DNA of 46,020 bases from NCBI GenBank assembly GCA_021806205.1, contig JAJZXX010000213.1:1-46020 (forward strand). The letters are read 5' to 3'. The notes below the pieces were generated by a model that was not told the DNA's origin, did no database searches, and saw nothing but the letters and a program-made list of their open reading frames with translations. Position numbers and translations under genes: made by a program. The DNA comes from Bacillota bacterium (GTDB taxonomy: Bacteria > Bacillota > Sulfobacillia > Sulfobacillales > Sulfobacillaceae). Below are positions 34,662 through 43,344 of this stretch, in pieces. Position 1 is the first letter of the stretch, and the number at the start of each line of letters is the position of its first letter.

Positions 34662-36557
34662 CTAATCAGATGCCGGCATCGCACGCATTAACAGGTCTTC
34701 TTTGTATTGCGCCCACGGTAAGACACCGACGTTGCCACCCTCTCGCGTGCGCAGCGAGACAGAGCGGTTTTCCTGCTCCAGGCCCCCAACCACCAACATC
34801 TCCGGCACTTTAGCCACCTGGGCCTCGCGAATCTTAAACTGGATCTTCTGGTTGCGATCATCGACCTCCACCCGGATCTGGCTTTGACTGAGTGCTTTGG
34901 CGATTTCATAGGCGTACGCGTGCTGTTTTTCCGTAATCGGCAGCACTTTGACTTGCACAGGCGCCAGCCATATTGGAAAGCTCCCAGCGTAGTGCTCCAC
35001 CAAGATTCCGAGGAATCGCTCGATAGACCCGAGAATGGCCCGATGAATCATGACCGGACGTTTAGCCGTTCCATCCTGATCGATATACTCCAACTCGAAC
35101 TTTTCGGGCATTTGAAAGTCTAGCTGAACGGTGGCGCATTGCCAGCGCCGCCCTAAGCTGTCGACGGCATATACGTCTAATTTCGGCCCATAAAACGCCC
35201 CGTCTTTGGGGTTGATTTGATATTTCAAGCTACGGGCCCGCAACACACTTTCGAGTTCGGTCTCCGCCCGATCCCATAAAGACAGTTCTCCCATGTAATC
35301 ATCTGGACGAGTGGATAGGACAACCTCGTACGGCATCGCAAACGTGCGATACACGATATCCACCAAGTCGAGCACACCGAACATCTCTTGACGGATCTCG
35401 TCGGGCCGGACAAACAAATGCGCATCGTCCTGATGAAATCCTCGCACCCGCATCAAACCGTGTAGCGCCCCCGAACGTTCATAGCGCGACAGCGGACTAT
35501 ATTCCGCCAAGCGCCAGGGCAAATCCCGATACGAACGCGTAGTTTCTTTAAATAATAAACAGTGCCCTGGGCAATTCATTGGCTTGACGCCCATGAGTTC
35601 GTCCTCACGCTCTATCAGGAAAAGGTCGTCCCGGTAATGGTCCCAGTGCCCTGATTTTTTCCATAATCCCACGCGATAAATCCAGGGGGTGGATACTTCC
35701 TGATAGCCACGCGCCGCCTGCAATCTCCGGGAGAAATCTTCAAGGATCCGATAGATAACATGCCCCTTGGGGTGCCAAAACGCGAACCCGGACGATTCTT
35801 CGTGAAACGTAAAGAGATCGAGTTGCGCACCCAATTTGCGATGGTCGCGCAGTTTCGCTTCTTCTATTTGGGCCAGGTGGCGCTCAAGACGAGCCTGATC
35901 AGGAAATGAAGTGCCATAGATGCGGGTCATCATGGGGTTGGTTTCGCTGCCCCGCCAATATGCGCCCGATACCTGGGTGAGTTTCAGTGCCCCGATCAAC
36001 CCTGTTCTGGGCAAGTGCGGACCCGAACACAAATCAACAAACTCTCCTTGTTGATACAAAGAGATAGCAGAGCCCTCGGGAATTCCTTCAATAATTTCCT
36101 GCTTGAACGATTCATGGCGTTCTTGAAATAGCTGAAGGGCCTCGTCACGAGATACCTCAACGCGTTTGATGGCGTGATTTTCCTGAACAATGGCTTGCAT
36201 CATCTCCTCAATACGTTTCAAATCGCTCTCCGTCAAAGGGTCGGCAAGCCATATATCATAATAAAATCCGTCTTCCAATGCGGGTCCGGTTCCCAACTTG
36301 GCGTCGGGCCACAATCGTTTGACGGCCTGTGCCAATAGATGAGCGCTCGAGTGCCGGAAAACCTGACGGCCTTGGCTGTCCTCAAACGTGAGGAATTGCA
36401 CCTGCCCACCCTCGAGGAGCGGGCGGTCCAAGTCAACCGCCTGTCCATTGACCCAAGCCGCCAAGGTGTCATCCTTAACGTCTGCCAACCCCCGTGCCGT
36501 TACCCCAGGCGGCTTTGGCAATCGCTGCCCTTTCACCTCAAACATTAAATCTGACAT
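34662..36557 (-). CDS. thrS: Threonyl-tRNA synthetase
   Basis: This 631-residue class II synthetase has an N-terminal TGS domain (about 1-65), an editing domain (HSSAHLLAQAVKRLWPDAKLG), the catalytic core with zinc ligands (C in MNCPGHCLLF, H in DDAHLFV, H in VMIHRAILGS) and a C-terminal anticodon-binding domain. ATG 36557 is the family-consistent start although its ribosome site is weak. It is regulated by the Thr T-box upstream. Confidence 0.96.
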   Translation of the reverse strand: MSDLMFEVKGQRLPKPPGVTARGLADVKDDTLAAWVNGQAVDLDRPLLEGGQVQFLTFEDSQGRQVFRHSSAHLLAQAVKRLWPDAKLGTGPALEDGFYYDIWLADPLTESDLKRIEEMMQAIVQENHAIKRVEVSRDEALQLFQERHESFKQEIIEGIPEGSAISLYQQGEFVDLCSGPHLPRTGLIGALKLTQVSGAYWRGSETNPMMTRIYGTSFPDQARLERHLAQIEEAKLRDHRKLGAQLDLFTFHEESSGFAFWHPKGHVIYRILEDFSRRLQAARGYQEVSTPWIYRVGLWKKSGHWDHYRDDLFLIEREDELMGVKPMNCPGHCLLFKETTRSYRDLPWRLAEYSPLSRYERSGALHGLMRVRGFHQDDAHLFVRPDEIRQEMFGVLDLVDIVYRTFAMPYEVVLSTRPDDYMGELSLWDRAETELESVLRARSLKYQINPKDGAFYGPKLDVYAVDSLGRRWQCATVQLDFQMPEKFELEYIDQDGTAKRPVMIHRAILGSIERFLGILVEHYAGSFPIWLAPVQVKVLPITEKQHAYAYEIAKALSQSQIRVEVDDRNQKIQFKIREAQVAKVPEMLVVGGLEQENRSVSLRTREGGNVGVLPWAQYKEDLLMRAMPASD

Positions 36558-36583
36558 GTTAATGCACGCATCCCTTCATCCAT

Positions 36584-36606
36584 AAAAAAATCCCCTGTTA
36601 TCGGGG
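36584..36606 (-). terminator. Terminator of the thrS T-box
   Basis: The stem TCCCC...GGGGA with loop CGATAACA is followed by a run of seven Ts on the minus strand. It competes with the antiterminator formed by the T-box sequence. Confidence 0.85.
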
Positions 36607-36816
36607 GGACGGCTAAAGCCGCGGTTCCACCACCCTTAAACCAGAGGTTTCGCTCTTATGTGCGGTATCGGGCACACCGCCAACTTAGCCTAAAGGTTCG
36701 TCGGGCACTCCAAGGTGGTCTATCAAACCAGAGCCCAAATCAGCTTTCAGCCAACGACCGATTCTCTCTAAGGGGTTTGTTTAATATGGTCCTCTTCACC
36801 GTGCGTTTTACGCTAT
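36584..36816 (-). ncRNA. T-box riboswitch leader, threonine
   Basis: The T-box core with GGTGGAACCGCG is at 36620-36637. Stem I features AGAGAGAATCGGTCG and GGCTGAAAGC are present. The specifier codon is ACC at 36717-36719, five bases before GGAGTGCC, the same spacing as in the pheS leader. A terminator follows at 36584-36606. Uncharged tRNA-Thr would allow read-through into thrS. Confidence 0.92.
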
Positions 36817-36822
36817 CCTATG

Positions 36823-36851
36823 ATTTTAGAAGCTCCGCCGATCTCTGTCAA
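36823..36851 (-). promoter_or_regulatory. Strong sigma-A promoter for thrS
   Basis: TTGACA at 36846-36851 and TAAAAT at 36823-36828 are spaced by 17 bases. The sequence lies within the last codons of the ytxC gene, whose stop is at 36826. Confidence 0.88.
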
Positions 36852-37761
36852 CTTGCGCCCGGCAACGCCCGCAGCCCCAGCAAAATAACACCCCACCTTC
36901 AAACACTTCCAGCAAGGTTTTGCGGGCCTCAGACGTGATTTGGCCCTGATGAACCGTAATTCGATGGGGCGCCAACGTGACCAACGCGCTAATCAGTACT
37001 TCGTCAACTCCCGTCTCGTCGGCATCACGTCCCACCAACATATCCGCGATCAAGTCCTCCCCCAAACGCTTCCCAAAACCATCTTCAAAGAAGAAGGTGC
37101 CCGACTCGAATCTGACATGCACCCATTCCTGGCAGGTTCGACTCACCGCGACCAGTCGCCGTAACAGATGAATAAACTCCTGGTATTCCTGGTTCAATAG
37201 ATGCCCGTCAACCGCCCGGTCTATCGCTTCGACTAACTCTAGGCGAATATCTTTCAGCAAAAACGTGCGAACCCCTTCGAGGACAACCGCGGATTGGGAT
37301 AACAGATAGTGGAACACCGTCGTGGTCGCTACGTGAAGGCGGTCCGCATCCTGATCTGGGTCAGCATGCAAAATACGCAACGCGCCATCCACGATCTCCT
37401 GGCACTCTGAGGCGTCGAACGTGCGATACCGGGATTGCAACAGGCACTCCAGCCAATACCGTTCTTGATATATCAAAAGATAGCGCGTGAGGGTGTAGGC
37501 CATAGGCCCCGTCTGGGTGTCGTCATCGACAGCATTGCCGATTAGCGAGCACTCTAGATGGTGCCCTTGGCGGCGTTCTATCCATTCGCCTGGCACATTG
37601 CGAGCTAAGAATTCGCTTAATCCATCTGCGAGCGCATCGTCGTCACTACTGACAACCCATTGTGCCACACCCTCGCCTGCCCTTCCTACCAATTCTATCC
37701 ACGGTAGTATATGCAGATTGAATCGCTCTATGCGATGGCGCGCTTCTAGTCCTGACACCAT
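36826..37761 (-). CDS. ytxC: YtxC-like putative sporulation protein
   Basis: This 311-residue soluble protein has, in the middle, the YtxC signature FLLKDIRLELVEAIDRAVDGHLLNQEYQEFIHLLRRLVAV. The end has CWGCGRC. YtxC is named for a sporulation-linked gene in Bacillus, where ytxC lies next to thrS, as here; its activity is unknown. AGGGGG precedes ATG 37761. It could be a protein with another role kept by synteny, since no other sporulation gene is in the window. Confidence 0.8.
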   Translation of the reverse strand: MVSGLEARHRIERFNLHILPWIELVGRAGEGVAQWVVSSDDDALADGLSEFLARNVPGEWIERRQGHHLECSLIGNAVDDDTQTGPMAYTLTRYLLIYQERYWLECLLQSRYRTFDASECQEIVDGALRILHADPDQDADRLHVATTTVFHYLLSQSAVVLEGVRTFLLKDIRLELVEAIDRAVDGHLLNQEYQEFIHLLRRLVAVSRTCQEWVHVRFESGTFFFEDGFGKRLGEDLIADMLVGRDADETGVDEVLISALVTLAPHRITVHQGQITSEARKTLLEVFEGGVLFCWGCGRCRAQVDRDRRSF

Positions 37762-37824
37762 ATGCCAAAGCCCCCTGGCGGATCACTTGGCAAAAAACAC
37801 TTGGCGGAGGGCATCGACGACCAA

Positions 37825-38035
37825 TCATCCCCCCAAGACCCCCAGAATAATCCAAACCAGTCCCGCCGCCAGCGAATACCCGTATCGCCGCAGAAAGATG
37901 GGGGTTTTCTTTAGGGTGCCACTCAAAGCGTCTCATTACCCACCGAGGTGCAATCGCTAAGGCAAGAGCTGTTGCCATCCAAAGCCCCCATGCCGCATTC
38001 ACGAGAATTGTGACTTGAGTCGATAATAGTCCCAT
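37825..38035 (-). pseudogene. Small membrane protein gene with apparent frameshift
   Basis: From ATG 38035, behind GGGGG, the first part reads MGLLSTQVTILVNAAWGLW and continues through a membrane helix to RWVMRRFE. Its own frame then becomes a long polar stretch overlapping ytxC. A +1 shift near the end of MRRFE yields GTLKKTPIFLRRYG followed by a second helix SLAAGLVWIILGVLGG and a TGA stop at 37825-37827. Together the two parts would make a 70-residue, two-helix membrane protein, a common small-protein design. It may be a pseudogene, a sequencing error, or two ORFs (TTG start near the shift). No function is recognised. Confidence 0.5.
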
Positions 38036-38173
38036 AACATTTCCCCCATGATGCACCGCATCGATCCGATCGGGACGGATCTATTGAGGCTCTGATCGCC
38101 AAAATAGTGGCATCGCTTCACCGCAGCCGGGAAGCATGCTCCCATTTCAACCGTATGGCCGCAGCAACACACT

Positions 38174-38428
38174 TTACGCCTTTTGGCCGGTGCGGCCGCC
38201 GCACGCCATCAGCAAATCTCGATCCCGGTCTGACGCACCCTGTTCCATAGGCAGGTGCTGCAAGAGCGTATCAGTCGCGTACGGGTCGCCGATGCGCCCC
38301 ATGGCGGAAACCACGACCACCAGTTGCGCGGACTCTCTTAACGCCTCCTGTACATGGGATGCTGCCTGTCGTCGCGATTCGGACGTGGAAAGCGATGTGC
38401 CGCCAAATTTCAAAATTCGAACATTCAT
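38174..38428 (-). pseudogene. Truncated aspartokinase N-terminal fragment (ectoine-linked)
   Basis: Only 84 residues remain. They begin MNVRILKFGGTSLSTSESRR, with the KFGGTS nucleotide-binding motif of aspartokinases. Then comes LVVVVSAMGRIGDPYATDTLL and RDLLMACG, matching the N-terminal part of an aspartokinase (full length about 400-470 residues). After MACG the frame runs into an unrelated GGRTGQKA and stops. Neither of the other two frames downstream restores kinase sequence. It lies 9 bases after ectD, the usual place of the ectoine-specific Ask gene. It probably cannot phosphorylate aspartate; another aspartokinase must supply the pathway. Confidence 0.85.
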
Positions 38429-38437
38429 CCCCGCCCC

Positions 38438-39340
38438 CTACATCACGATCAACTGGGCTTCGCGGGCAGCGGCAAACGAGGGGCGTGGCGCTTCTCCGGA
38501 AAACGGTGCAACCGGGGGGTTTTGGACACTGTTGTAGACCAAAAACACATTTCTGCGCGAAAGCGGAGTAATGTTGCTCGCGGAGCCATGCATGAGATTG
38601 CAGTCAAACATCAACACCGATCCGGCTGCGCCAGTGGTCATGGCTAGACCATAGCGCCGGTAGAGGTGGGTCAAGCTATTCTGATCCGGCACCCCATACG
38701 CTTGACGACGCAGTGACTCTTTGTAATGGTCCTTGGGTGTGCGGCCAACCGCGGCCACATACTCCTGGTGCGATCCCGGCATGACCATAAGCGATCCGTT
38801 AAACGGCAAGTTATCATCAAGCAGCACAGAAAAGCTTAGGGCGCGCATGTGCGGCATCCCGTCCTCCACGTGCCAAGTCTCAAAATCGGAGTGCCAATAG
38901 AATTCCTTGCCGGTAAATCCCGGTTTTAAGTTGATGCGCGATTGGTGGACATAGACGTCGCCGCCCAATAACTGTCGGGCGGCCCCCAAAATCCGCGAAT
39001 CCAGCGACAGGCGGTTGAAAATGGGGTTGGTCTGATGCACCCGGAAAATGGAGCGAATCGCGTCCCCCTCCGGCTCGCGAACGACCTCCGGGGCCCGGGA
39101 ACTCTGATGACTTGCCCAGACGCGCTCCAATTCGGCGAGAAGTTCTTCTACTTCCTCCCGTGACAGAAGATGTTCCAACAGCAGATATCCGTCTTGGTCA
39201 TAGCGGGTCAGTTGCTCAACCGACAACGGCCCCTCGACCGGCGGATCGGTCCGATACCAGACCGGATCTTTCCTAGGGATTATCACTGGCTGATCGCTGC
39301 TGCGGGACGGATACTCGTCATTCGTGGTCATATGCGCCAT
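38438..39340 (-). CDS. ectD: Ectoine hydroxylase
   Basis: This is a 300-residue Fe(II)/2-oxoglutarate dioxygenase that converts ectoine to 5-hydroxyectoine. The family signature FYWHSDFETWHVEDGMPHMRA is present, with iron ligands H150 and D152, and a distal H251 in FDCNLMHGSASN. These numbers closely follow EctD of known structure. Substrate segment DVYVHQSRINLKP is intact. I use ATG 39340 because AAGGGAG lies seven bases before it; an in-frame ATG at 39358 has no such site. It is followed by the broken aspartokinase. Confidence 0.95.
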   Translation of the reverse strand: MAHMTTNDEYPSRSSDQPVIIPRKDPVWYRTDPPVEGPLSVEQLTRYDQDGYLLLEHLLSREEVEELLAELERVWASHQSSRAPEVVREPEGDAIRSIFRVHQTNPIFNRLSLDSRILGAARQLLGGDVYVHQSRINLKPGFTGKEFYWHSDFETWHVEDGMPHMRALSFSVLLDDNLPFNGSLMVMPGSHQEYVAAVGRTPKDHYKESLRRQAYGVPDQNSLTHLYRRYGLAMTTGAAGSVLMFDCNLMHGSASNITPLSRRNVFLVYNSVQNPPVAPFSGEAPRPSFAAAREAQLIVM

Positions 39341-39364
39341 CCAGATCGCTCCCTTCATCGTTAA

Positions 39365-39751
39365 TCAATCCGTTAAGAGTGGATACGCACCCTCTGCATC
39401 ATGAACCTCCCGTCCCGTACAACCCGGGTTAAAAACGCACACCAGGCGTACATCCGTAGTGGGCCGAACCACATGGCGATCATGCTCATTCAGGAGGTAA
39501 AGTGTGCCCGGGCGTAAGGCGTGAATCTGCCCACTGGCCAGATCTTCCACCGTACCCTGACCTTCAATGCAGTAGACCGCCTCGAAGTGGTTTTTGTACC
39601 ACATGGCGGTCTCGGTCCCCGCCTTCATGATCGTATCGTGAACAGAAAATCCCACCCCATCATCTTGCAGGATAAGGCGACGACTCGCCCACGTATCGGT
39701 CTGCACGTCACGGTGGGTTCCCTGAATGTCGGCTAACTGTCGCACAATCAC
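39365..39751 (-). CDS. ectC: Ectoine synthase
   Basis: This 128-residue cupin closes N-gamma-acetyl-diaminobutyrate to ectoine by removing water. Typical EctC segments include [66 protein letters not shown] and [23 protein letters not shown]. The GTG start overlaps the ectB stop (GTGA). All residues of the cupin core seem intact. Confidence 0.97.
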   Translation of the reverse strand: MIVRQLADIQGTHRDVQTDTWASRRLILQDDGVGFSVHDTIMKAGTETAMWYKNHFEAVYCIEGQGTVEDLASGQIHALRPGTLYLLNEHDRHVVRPTTDVRLVCVFNPGCTGREVHDAEGAYPLLTD

Positions 39752-41055
39752 AGTGTATTCCCCCCTCGGTTATCGATTATGTGCCGGATGCTGTCCTCTA
39801 AAATGTTCAGTCCCTGCACCAACGTCTCGTCGTCGATAGTGAGGGCCGGCAGTAATTTCACCACCTCGTCTTCTGGTCCGGAGGTCTCCACAATGAGTCC
39901 CCGGGAAAAGGCTTCTTGGGAGATTTGCGAGGCAAGCTCCGGGGAAGAGTCTGAGACGATCCCCTGGATCAGTCCTCGCCCCCTCACCTCCAAATTTAAG
40001 AGCGGGTATGCACAGGCAATTTTCTCGAGGCGCGTCCGCATGAGAGCCGCCTTCTCGCCGATGGCCGCTGTAAAATCCGCTGTTCGCCAATAGTCCAATG
40101 CCCCCGTGGCCGTAACGAATGCGGGGTTTTGTCCCCGGAAGGTTCCGTTATGCTCGCCCGGTTCAAAGACGTCTAGTTCCGGCTTCATGAGGGTCAACGC
40201 CATCGCTAACCCATACCCGCTGATGGACTTGGAGAGCGAGACAATATCAGGGGTAATCCCGGCTTCCTCGAAGCTAAAGAACGGCCCCGTGCGACCGCAA
40301 CCAACCTGAACATCATCGACAATCAGAAGGATTCCCATTCGTTTGCACAGGTCCCCAATTTTCTTTAACCAGGCGGTGCGGGCCACATGAACTCCACCTT
40401 CGCCCTGCACCGTCTCGAGGATGATGGCAGCCGGCCGGGACACGCCACTACCCCCCTCTTCCAAAAATTGTTCCAGATATGCTGCGGCATCAACCGCTTC
40501 TCCCAAAAACTGGTCATAGGGCATGATGACCGCATGGCCCAGCGGAACGCCCGCTCCCCGACGCTTAAAGCGATTAGCGGTCACCGCCAGAGATCCCAGC
40601 GTCATACCGTGAAACGCGTTGGTAAAAGCGATAACCGTCTGGCGCCCGGTGACTTTCCGCGCCAGCTTTAGGGCGCTTTCCACGGCATTGGTCCCGGTTG
40701 GTCCCGGAAACATCACTTTATAAGGAAGATCGCGAGGCTCGAGAATCACTGACTGAAAAGTCTCGAGGAATTTGGCCTTAGCTTTGGTAGCCATATCGAG
40801 ACTATGCGTGATGCCATCCTCCTGAAGGTACGCAATCAAGAGCTCTTTTAGCTTGGGATTATTGTGGCCATAGTTGAGTGCTCCGGCACCGGAAAAGAAG
40901 TCAACATATTCCCGCCCCCGCATGTCCCACATCCGGGAACCCTGAGCGCGTGAAAACACGGTCGGAAAGCTTCGAATGTAGCTTCGAACCTCCGACTCCC
41001 GTTTCTCGAAAATGTCCAGCGGTGCATACGTAGTGATGGCGTGATCATTAGGCAC
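39748..41055 (-). CDS. ectB: Diaminobutyrate--2-oxoglutarate transaminase
   Basis: This 435-residue class III PLP aminotransferase makes L-2,4-diaminobutyrate from aspartate semialdehyde and glutamate. It has IDF-type motifs such as [23 protein letters not shown], the cofactor segment [21 protein letters not shown] and the PLP Lys in [10 protein letters not shown]. The start, [21 protein letters not shown], is typical of EctB. GTG 41055 follows AAAGGAGGAG. It is the second gene of the ectABCD set. Confidence 0.96.
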   Translation of the reverse strand: MPNDHAITTYAPLDIFEKRESEVRSYIRSFPTVFSRAQGSRMWDMRGREYVDFFSGAGALNYGHNNPKLKELLIAYLQEDGITHSLDMATKAKAKFLETFQSVILEPRDLPYKVMFPGPTGTNAVESALKLARKVTGRQTVIAFTNAFHGMTLGSLAVTANRFKRRGAGVPLGHAVIMPYDQFLGEAVDAAAYLEQFLEEGGSGVSRPAAIILETVQGEGGVHVARTAWLKKIGDLCKRMGILLIVDDVQVGCGRTGPFFSFEEAGITPDIVSLSKSISGYGLAMALTLMKPELDVFEPGEHNGTFRGQNPAFVTATGALDYWRTADFTAAIGEKAALMRTRLEKIACAYPLLNLEVRGRGLIQGIVSDSSPELASQISQEAFSRGLIVETSGPEDEVVKLLPALTIDDETLVQGLNILEDSIRHIIDNRGGNTL

Positions 41056-41094
41056 AAGTTCTCCTCCTTTATGTTAAGCAACAAGGTAGTCGGG

Positions 41095-41604
41095 TCAGGA
41101 AGAGCGTCGCCTACGCTCGCTCAGGGGTCCAATGCGATAGAGATGTTCCGGTGCGTGGCCGCCGTCCGAAAAGAGGCGCCGAGCGAAGCACGGCTCCACC
41201 TGGCAATCGGCCCCATAGGCACGGGCAATGCCGCGAAACAGAGCATCCGATGCGTCGTTGTCTGGTGTCACGGTTGCCTCAAGATGGGTTGCCCCGGAAC
41301 ACCCGGGACTATCGAGCAAGAGGTGGATGAGTTTTCTCGCGAGGCCGTGTCCGCGATGCCTAGGATGCACCGCAACCTGCCACACAAATAAGGTATCGGG
41401 ATATTCAGGTGGGCGAAAGCCAAGAACACAGCCGACGGGTCCTTCTGCGGACTCCACTACCAGCGATGTACTGGCAAAGTACTTTCCCAGCAGAAGATAA
41501 GTATAGCGAGAATTCACATCCAATGAACCTGAGGTCCGCACCAGGTCAAAGACCCGGGGACCATCTTCGATCGTAAGCTGGCGATACGTCAGTGTGGAGA
41601 CCAT
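41095..41604 (-). CDS. ectA: Diaminobutyrate acetyltransferase
   Basis: This 169-residue GNAT-fold enzyme acetylates diaminobutyrate at the gamma nitrogen. It starts LTYRQLTIEDGPRVFDLVRTSGSLDVNSRYTYLLLG, typical of EctA. It then has the acetyl-CoA loop VAVHPRHRGHGLARKLI and TVTPDNDASDALFRGIA. It opens ectABCD on the minus strand. The ribosome site (GGGGCGGA) is modest. Neither a MarR-type EctR nor a clear promoter is found within 480 bases upstream. Confidence 0.95.
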   Translation of the reverse strand: MVSTLTYRQLTIEDGPRVFDLVRTSGSLDVNSRYTYLLLGKYFASTSLVVESAEGPVGCVLGFRPPEYPDTLFVWQVAVHPRHRGHGLARKLIHLLLDSPGCSGATHLEATVTPDNDASDALFRGIARAYGADCQVEPCFARRLFSDGGHAPEHLYRIGPLSERRRRSS

Positions 41605-42085
41605 CTGTCTGGTCCGCCCCAGTCTGAGGGCATCTCTTGTGTTTGGGGCGAACCCACCTCACCTCGCTTTCACAAAACCCGATTTGTCTGGGTGAATCGA
41701 CTTGCGGGACTATTCTTCCAAAGTCCAGAGGGAAACTCAACCGCGATATGTCTGCGTGAGCCCGCTTCTCAGCCGATGAGTTAGCCGACACTCCAGAAAC
41801 CTCCGAGGTCCAGCAAGATCGTCCCGCTGCCGACCGGATAGGGACCATTGTGCACCACGGGGCAATCTTGGACGGGGTGCTGTCCGACGGCCTTAAAACC
41901 GCTAACCCCCAGTACCTGCGCCACCTCAAAAGATGCGGGCGTGTTACCCGTTCTGCCTGGAGTGCCTGTGCTCTCTCATCCAAAGTGGAGGTATAAATCA
42001 GTTCCACCAGTCGGTCGGAAAGCCAACCGCCACCCCTGCGCCACTTCCCAAAGACGCGTTTTTACGCCGGATTCCAACGACTGAC
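41605..42085. other. Upstream of ectA, no recognised gene
   Basis: Short open frames exist in several frames on both strands, and some are protein-like. One minus-strand frame reads VVHNGPYPVGSGTILLDLGGFW before TAA at 41783, and another plus-strand frame reads RIGTIVHHGAILDGVLSDGLK, but neither has a start with a ribosome site. The stretch may include a decayed gene and the ectoine promoter. I could not fix a -35/-10 pair. Confidence 0.4.
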
Positions 42086-42433
42086 TCACCGTACCCGGAT
42101 CACCGGCCTGGTGCCGGCATTCTGCTCCGATGACTCCTGTTCCATCGTCCGGCTCCGCCACCATTCCGGAAAGCATGTCCGGCAAATCCGATCGGCAGGT
42201 CGCATCCGGGATTCATCGATGCCATTGGATGTGCGATAGGGGAAAAGTTGGCCGCACAATCTACAGGTCAAATTGTAGACGACGCCCTTTTCTATCGGCA
42301 AATCTCCGTACTGCAACTGCTCCACATGGGGCGAGGGCACCGCACGTCCCTTTCGGGCCTCAGGGGTTAACCAATATCGATCCGCCGCCGCATAGACCAC
42401 CCGCCGCTTTAACACAACACGATGTTGACGCAC
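42086..42433 (-). CDS. Hypothetical zinc-ribbon-like protein (115 aa)
   Basis: This protein of unknown family carries two CxxC knuckles: C57/C60 in NLTCRLCGQLF and C84/C87 in RICRTCFPEWW. They are spaced by 23 residues, a likely structural zinc-binding ribbon. The first half is basic and polar (VVLKRRVVYAAADRYW), and the tail is Arg-rich. I use GTG 42433, because GAGAGGTGA lies six bases before it; the frame is open back to 42490. There is no signal peptide. It could bind nucleic acid, but that is inference. Confidence 0.6.
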   Translation of the reverse strand: MRQHRVVLKRRVVYAAADRYWLTPEARKGRAVPSPHVEQLQYGDLPIEKGVVYNLTCRLCGQLFPYRTSNGIDESRMRPADRICRTCFPEWWRSRTMEQESSEQNAGTRPVIRVR

Positions 42434-42772
42434 TATCTTATCACCTCTCTTCCATTCCCCGAAAATCATGTGATTCATCCACCCACTCATGGCGCGAGCG
42501 CTAACCGGGGTGGCCTAAAAACGGATCCCTGCGCTCTCGCTGGTGCACTCTTCGCGGGAGCATGGTAATACTGCGGCGTCACCGACGTGACAAGGCAGAT
42601 TTTGAGTACCCTATCGGTCCGAGGGTTCTTTAGGGTCCAATCCGAACCGCTCGGACAAGCAATTTCCGATCGCCCACCGCATTCAGCTGCGATCCTCGAT
42701 CCATTGCCAATTCGGGCCAATCGCGACCAATTACTACCCCGGTTTTCTGAAAGTCCGATGATTCCCGCACGT
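42434..42772. other. Gap between the zinc-ribbon gene and the ferredoxin gene
   Basis: No gene, tRNA or clear terminator is recognised in these 339 bases. Open frames on both strands are Arg/Pro/Ser-rich and carry no ribosome site. Confidence 0.45.
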
Positions 42773-43216
42773 TTAACGCTGCCGCGCCGGGCGCAACAGC
42801 TCCTCTTTGTCCGCAATCATGTTCAGACGGTTATAGGCAGCCAACTCGTTGAACGGTGTCAATTGGATGGCGTTGGTGGGACAGGCTTCTTCGCACATGC
42901 CGCAAAAAATGCAGCGTATCATATCCACTTCGAAATCGACGGCATAACGACTGGTCCACGACACCGGCTTATCAGATGGAGCCTCTTGCGCGACCACGCG
43001 AATGGCGTGGGCCGGGCACACCGCCTCACACAGTCCGCACCCTACGCACAGCTCATGCCCGTCAGTATCTTTGGCCAACATGTGTTTGCCGCGAAAGCGA
43101 GGGGCGTATTCACGGCGTTTTTCGGGATACGGATAAGTATCCCGCGGCATCGTAAGGCCTTTGAACACCGTGCTAAACTCCTTGACAATCGCAATTGCCC
43201 CTTCCAACATGATCAT
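42773..43216 (-). CDS. NuoI-like 2x[4Fe-4S] ferredoxin-type protein
   Basis: This 147-residue protein has two complete [4Fe-4S] ligand sets: C57, C60, C63, C67 (CVGCGLCEAVCP) and C102, C105, C108, C112 (CIFCGMCEEACP). The N-terminal helix and CxxCxxCxxxCP spacing match NADH-quinone oxidoreductase subunit I. ATG 43216 is set by GGAGGGG five bases before. None of the other nuo genes is near; sufB is upstream. It might be a second copy of NuoI, or a free-standing electron carrier. Confidence 0.85.
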   Translation of the reverse strand: MIMLEGAIAIVKEFSTVFKGLTMPRDTYPYPEKRREYAPRFRGKHMLAKDTDGHELCVGCGLCEAVCPAHAIRVVAQEAPSDKPVSWTSRYAVDFEVDMIRCIFCGMCEEACPTNAIQLTPFNELAAYNRLNMIADKEELLRPARQR

Positions 43217-43344
43217 CCACTCCCCTCCTGTCGATACACCCAAAACACGCCCGAAGCCATGGTATTGACCGTTGCTCTAGTCACGAACCGCCTTGCGATT
43301 GCGGTGGGCCCGACGGTCCGGGTCGAGAGGCACGACCCTCCTCC

